From Jannaschia faecimaris (GTDB lineage Bacteria; Pseudomonadota; Alphaproteobacteria; Rhodobacterales; Rhodobacteraceae): 64,000 nucleotides of DNA. Shown here one piece after another: positions 61,387-64,000 of this stretch. Numbering within the stretch: the first letter of the stretch is position 1; each line of letters starts with the position of its first letter. The stretch spans positions 212,644 through 276,643 of the forward strand of contig NZ_FNPX01000004.1 of NCBI RefSeq assembly GCF_900107415.1, given 5' to 3'. The translations under genes and the position numbers were made by a program. The notes beneath the pieces were generated by a model, which was not told the DNA's origin, made no database searches, and saw nothing but the letters and a program-made list of their open reading frames with translations.

Positions 61387-63270
61387 ATGGAAATGACGAA
61401 AACCAATACCCTCAGTGAGGTGCCGAAATCGTCGTCGGCGCAGTCCTTAGACGATGCTTCGGATCCTGAGGGGGTCCCAAATTGCGAGGATCGGGCCGGG
61501 CTGGATGCAGGGCCGCCAGAGTTCACGCGGAAAGCCCCGTTTGAGGCACCGGACCGCTACAGCACGAAAAGCATGGATCAGGCGGCTGACGCATACCTCG
61601 CGCGGTTCACATTGGGCATATCACCCTATGGTCTGGCATCGACCTTCTTCACTTGGGCGGTGCATCTGATGGGGGCCCCCGGCAAGCAGGTCCAACTGGT
61701 CGAGAAGGCATCCCGCAAAGCTGCCCGGCTGGCCGTCTATGCCGTGACCGCGGCGCGAGACCCCGACTGCCAACCCTGTATCGAGCCACTTGCCCATGAT
61801 CGCCGATTTGACGACGGTGGCTGGAAACGCTGGCCATACAATTTGCTTTCGCAGAATTTTCTGCTCACTCAGCAATGGTGGTACAACGCCGCGCGCGGCG
61901 TCGATGGGGTGTCGGACCGCGAAGAACAGGTTGTGTCCTTTGTCAGCCGCCAGATGCTCGACTTGATGTCACCTTCGAACTTTATCGCGACAAATCCCGA
62001 AGTCGCGACCCAAACTCTGCGCCAGGGTGGGGCCAATCTGCTGCACGGCTGGCAGAACTTTCTTGAAGATTGGGAGCGGGCGGTCTCCGGCAAGTTGCCG
62101 GTTGGGACGGAAAATTTCGTTCCCGGTCGTGACGTGGCGGTGACCCCCGGCAAGGTCGTGTTCCGCAACCGTCTTCTGGAGCTGATCCAGTATGCTCCTT
62201 CGACAGAATCCGTGAAGGCCGAGCCGATCCTGATCATTCCGGCCTGGATCATGAAGTACTATATTCTTGATCTCAGTCCTGAGAACTCGCTCGTGCGCTT
62301 CCTTGTCGACCAGGGGCACACGGTTTTCATCGCCTCATGGCGCAACCCCACGGCCGAGGACCGCGAACAGGGGATGGCTGACTATCTTCAGGCAGTTGAC
62401 GAGGCGATGGGCGCGGTTGGCTCAATCGTACCCAAGCGTAAGATACACGCTATGGGCTATTGCCTGGGCGGCACGCTGCTGGCGGCCAAGGCCGCTCAGA
62501 TGGCCCGCGACGGTGATGATCGGCTTGCCACGGTCACGTTGTTGGCCACGCAGACTGATTTCGAGGAACCCGGCGAACTTCAGCTGTTCATCAGTGAAAG
62601 CGAGGTGTCGTTTCTCGAGAACATGATGTGGGATCAGGGTTATCTGGACACCAAGCAAATGGCAGGTGCCTTTCAGCTGCTGCGCTCGGTCGATCTGATC
62701 TGGTCTCGGTACGTGCATGAATATCTCATGGGTCGACGGCCGGAGATGTTCGATCTGATGGCGTGGAACGCAGACGCCACGCGGATGCCTTACAAGATGC
62801 ACAGCGAATATCTGCGCCATCTTTTCCTGAACAACGAGTTGGCCCAAGGGAAATTCCTGGTCGGCGGCAAGGAGGTGGCGATCAGCGACATCGACGTGCC
62901 GGTCTTCTGCGTCTCGACCACGTCCGATCACGTCGCCCCATGGCGCTCGGTCTACAAACTGCATCTGCTGGCCGATACTGACATCACGTTTGTCCTGACG
63001 AATGGCGGGCATAACGCGGGGATTGTCAGTGAGCCGGGGCATGAGGGGCGCGCTTATCGTATCCGTACGATCGGTAAAGACGAGCCCTATCAATCGGCGG
63101 ACGACTGGGCAGCGGCGGTGGATGCGCACGATGGATCCTGGTGGTCGGCGTTTGTCGCGTGGCTGGCCGACCAGTCCAGCGGCGAAAGCGAGCCGCCGAG
63201 CCTTGGCGCATGGTCAGGTCGTTACAAGGCGGAGGATGACGCGCCGGGGACTTATGTTTTTCAACTTTGA
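61387..63270 (+). CDS. phaC: Class I poly(3-hydroxyalkanoate) synthase
   Basis: PhaC polymerises (R)-3-hydroxyacyl-CoA into polyhydroxyalkanoate on granules. The product is 627 residues from the ATG at 61387 (GAAGG about 5 nt upstream). ATGs at 61375 and 61264 are possible but less conserved. It has an N-terminal PhaC_N domain (FLLTQQWWYNAARGVDGVSDREEQVVSFVSRQMLDLMSPSNF...) and an alpha/beta-hydrolase domain. The triad is Cys359 in the lipase-like box MGYCLGGT, Asp514 in TSDHVAPW and His542 in NGGHNAG. Length and sequence place it in class I, with no PhaE/PhaR partner needed. No phaA, phaB or phasin gene is adjacent. Confidence 0.95.
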   Translation: MEMTKTNTLSEVPKSSSAQSLDDASDPEGVPNCEDRAGLDAGPPEFTRKAPFEAPDRYSTKSMDQAADAYLARFTLGISPYGLASTFFTWAVHLMGAPGKQVQLVEKASRKAARLAVYAVTAARDPDCQPCIEPLAHDRRFDDGGWKRWPYNLLSQNFLLTQQWWYNAARGVDGVSDREEQVVSFVSRQMLDLMSPSNFIATNPEVATQTLRQGGANLLHGWQNFLEDWERAVSGKLPVGTENFVPGRDVAVTPGKVVFRNRLLELIQYAPSTESVKAEPILIIPAWIMKYYILDLSPENSLVRFLVDQGHTVFIASWRNPTAEDREQGMADYLQAVDEAMGAVGSIVPKRKIHAMGYCLGGTLLAAKAAQMARDGDDRLATVTLLATQTDFEEPGELQLFISESEVSFLENMMWDQGYLDTKQMAGAFQLLRSVDLIWSRYVHEYLMGRRPEMFDLMAWNADATRMPYKMHSEYLRHLFLNNELAQGKFLVGGKEVAISDIDVPVFCVSTTSDHVAPWRSVYKLHLLADTDITFVLTNGGHNAGIVSEPGHEGRAYRIRTIGKDEPYQSADDWAAAVDAHDGSWWSAFVAWLADQSSGESEPPSLGAWSGRYKAEDDAPGTYVFQL

Positions 63271-63482
63271 CACCCTTCGGAATTCTCAATTGAAGTCGTC
63301 GCGAATCCGATAACCGCTCATTAATTGCGGCCTGATCATTTGGCGCGCCTTAAAAGATGGGGGCGATGCTTGGAAATGTGTCGGTCGTGGTTGTCCGGGC
63401 GGCAGGCGTGCCCAGTTTTGGCGGCACGGAAAATAGCGAGGCAAACAGCTTGTAGCAGTTTGACCCGTGGTGCCCGAGCGCA

Positions 63483-64000
63483 TCATTCCTTAGGGCTTGC
63501 CGCTTCGTAGCCCGCGACGATATCAAGGAGTTCGCGGGTATTGCTCTCTTGTCTCTTCTGCCGGAACGCCCCGGTAAGATCTTCTCGACGCTCCTCTATA
63601 TTTCGGTCGGCGCTTTGCATGGTGGCCGGCCGGGACGCGTGTTCACTTGCCAAGGCTTCAGCCAGAGAGCGGTATAGCGTCACGAATAGACGTTCGCGGA
63701 CAAGCCATAACAACAACGCGTCGCGTTCCATTCGAAAGAAGGGCAGCCCGCGAGCGGGCCAGGTGGTATTTGCAGCCTTGTCAAAGTCATCTTCCGGGAT
63801 CGGAAGCGGTTGGCGGACTTTGGGCTGTGCTGCGTTTTGCGCGGTGCGACAGTTGTGTGCGACGCGAACGCGCGACACACCATTCTTGGTGGTCCACCCG
63901 TCGATCTGTCCGTCGTCAGGGATTTTGGGCCAGTGGGCTGCCCGATCCAAGGGAGGGTCTGGCTCATTTTGTTGTTCGGATTATGCGACGGCTTTGCGGT
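63483..64000 (-). pseudogene. atpG: Alternative (N-type) F1F0 ATPase gamma subunit, C-terminal part, probably interrupted
   Basis: Leftward frame with stop at 63483. The last ~85 residues match the C-terminal gamma-subunit helix of F1 ATPases: LFVTLYRSLAEALASEHASR, TMQSADRNIEERREDLTGAF and RELLDIVAGYEAA. The preceding part (VRVAHNCRTAQNAAQPKVRQPLPIPEDDF) fits the alternative N-ATPase gamma type encoded last in atpDC-QRBEFAG operons. A full gamma chain is about 285-300 residues. Here an in-frame TAA at 63981-63983 leaves only 155 codons, with TTG as the sole near start. The gene is therefore either a pseudogene or frameshifted; the remainder lies beyond the window. Confidence 0.6.

Noticed and set aside
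1..64000. CRISPR arrays, prophage or complete insertion sequences
   Set aside because: No regular short repeats, transposase, integrase or phage structural signatures were seen.

Overview
This 64 kb window comes from a high-GC alphaproteobacterium, very probably a marine Rhodobacteraceae (roseobacter-type) chromosome. Support: an Entner-Doudoroff edd-eda pair, an alphaproteobacterial LexA box (GTTC-N7-GTTC), a class I PHA synthase, an MbfA-type iron exporter, a Brucella/rhizobium-like erythritol (ery) gene set and many ABC systems for organic solutes. Genes are densely packed with many ATGA or TAATG overlaps. I see no tRNA, rRNA, CRISPR array, prophage or complete insertion sequence.

Region by region. 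1-1.1 kb: the 3' end of recG, then a LexA box in front of a 41-residue membrane peptide and a strong terminator. 1.3-5.7 kb: an IscU/NifU-like scaffold, hisI, a TPP riboswitch with tenA, and edd-eda behind a LacI-type palindrome. 5.7-10.7 kb: a LysR regulator divergent from dabB-dabA, a two-component inorganic-carbon (bicarbonate/CO2) uptake system. 10.9-22.1 kb: housekeeping and amino-acid genes (GST, an aminotransferase/PEP-mutase-like/PLP-decarboxylase trio, cysS, cimA, a squalene/phytoene-synthase-like protein, flavin reductase, agmatinase, lipA). 22.2-26.6 kb: a GAF-EAL protein, two c-type cytochromes and fbp-mocA.

26.8-43.1 kb is a large tetritol/polyol island. eryR-tpiB(eryH)-rpiB(eryI)-ribH2 runs rightward. 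A leftward operon encodes DUF2291, the three ABC transporter parts, a DeoR regulator, an FGGY kinase and a FAD dehydrogenase. eryD-eryA-eryB-eryC runs rightward from a shared divergent promoter region. The inferred flow is import, phosphorylation by EryA, oxidation by EryB, isomerisation by EryC/EryH/EryI to erythrose-4-phosphate. The second kinase/dehydrogenase pair implies a second polyol substrate. A 9-mer, ACAAATAAC, recurs in two of the promoters.

43.1-53.5 kb: kynU, then a GntR-led leftward operon with a complete Dpp/Opp-type transporter wrapped around an SDR dehydrogenase, a polysaccharide-deacetylase-fold amidohydrolase and a gamma-glutamyltransferase. 53.5-55.9 kb: a gene-poor stretch, mbfA and an FCD-type GntR regulator with a TTGTATACAA site. 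56.1-60.8 kb: a PotABCD-like transporter with an Asp/Glu/hydantoin-type racemase. 61.4-63.3 kb: phaC. The right edge holds a probably interrupted gamma subunit of an alternative (N-type) F1F0 ATPase.

The most interesting points are the SOS peptide, the Dab system in an apparent heterotroph, the duplicated kinase/dehydrogenase ery island with ribH2, the aminotransferase that lacks its NPTG segment, and the ggt/deacetylase/SDR transporter operon.
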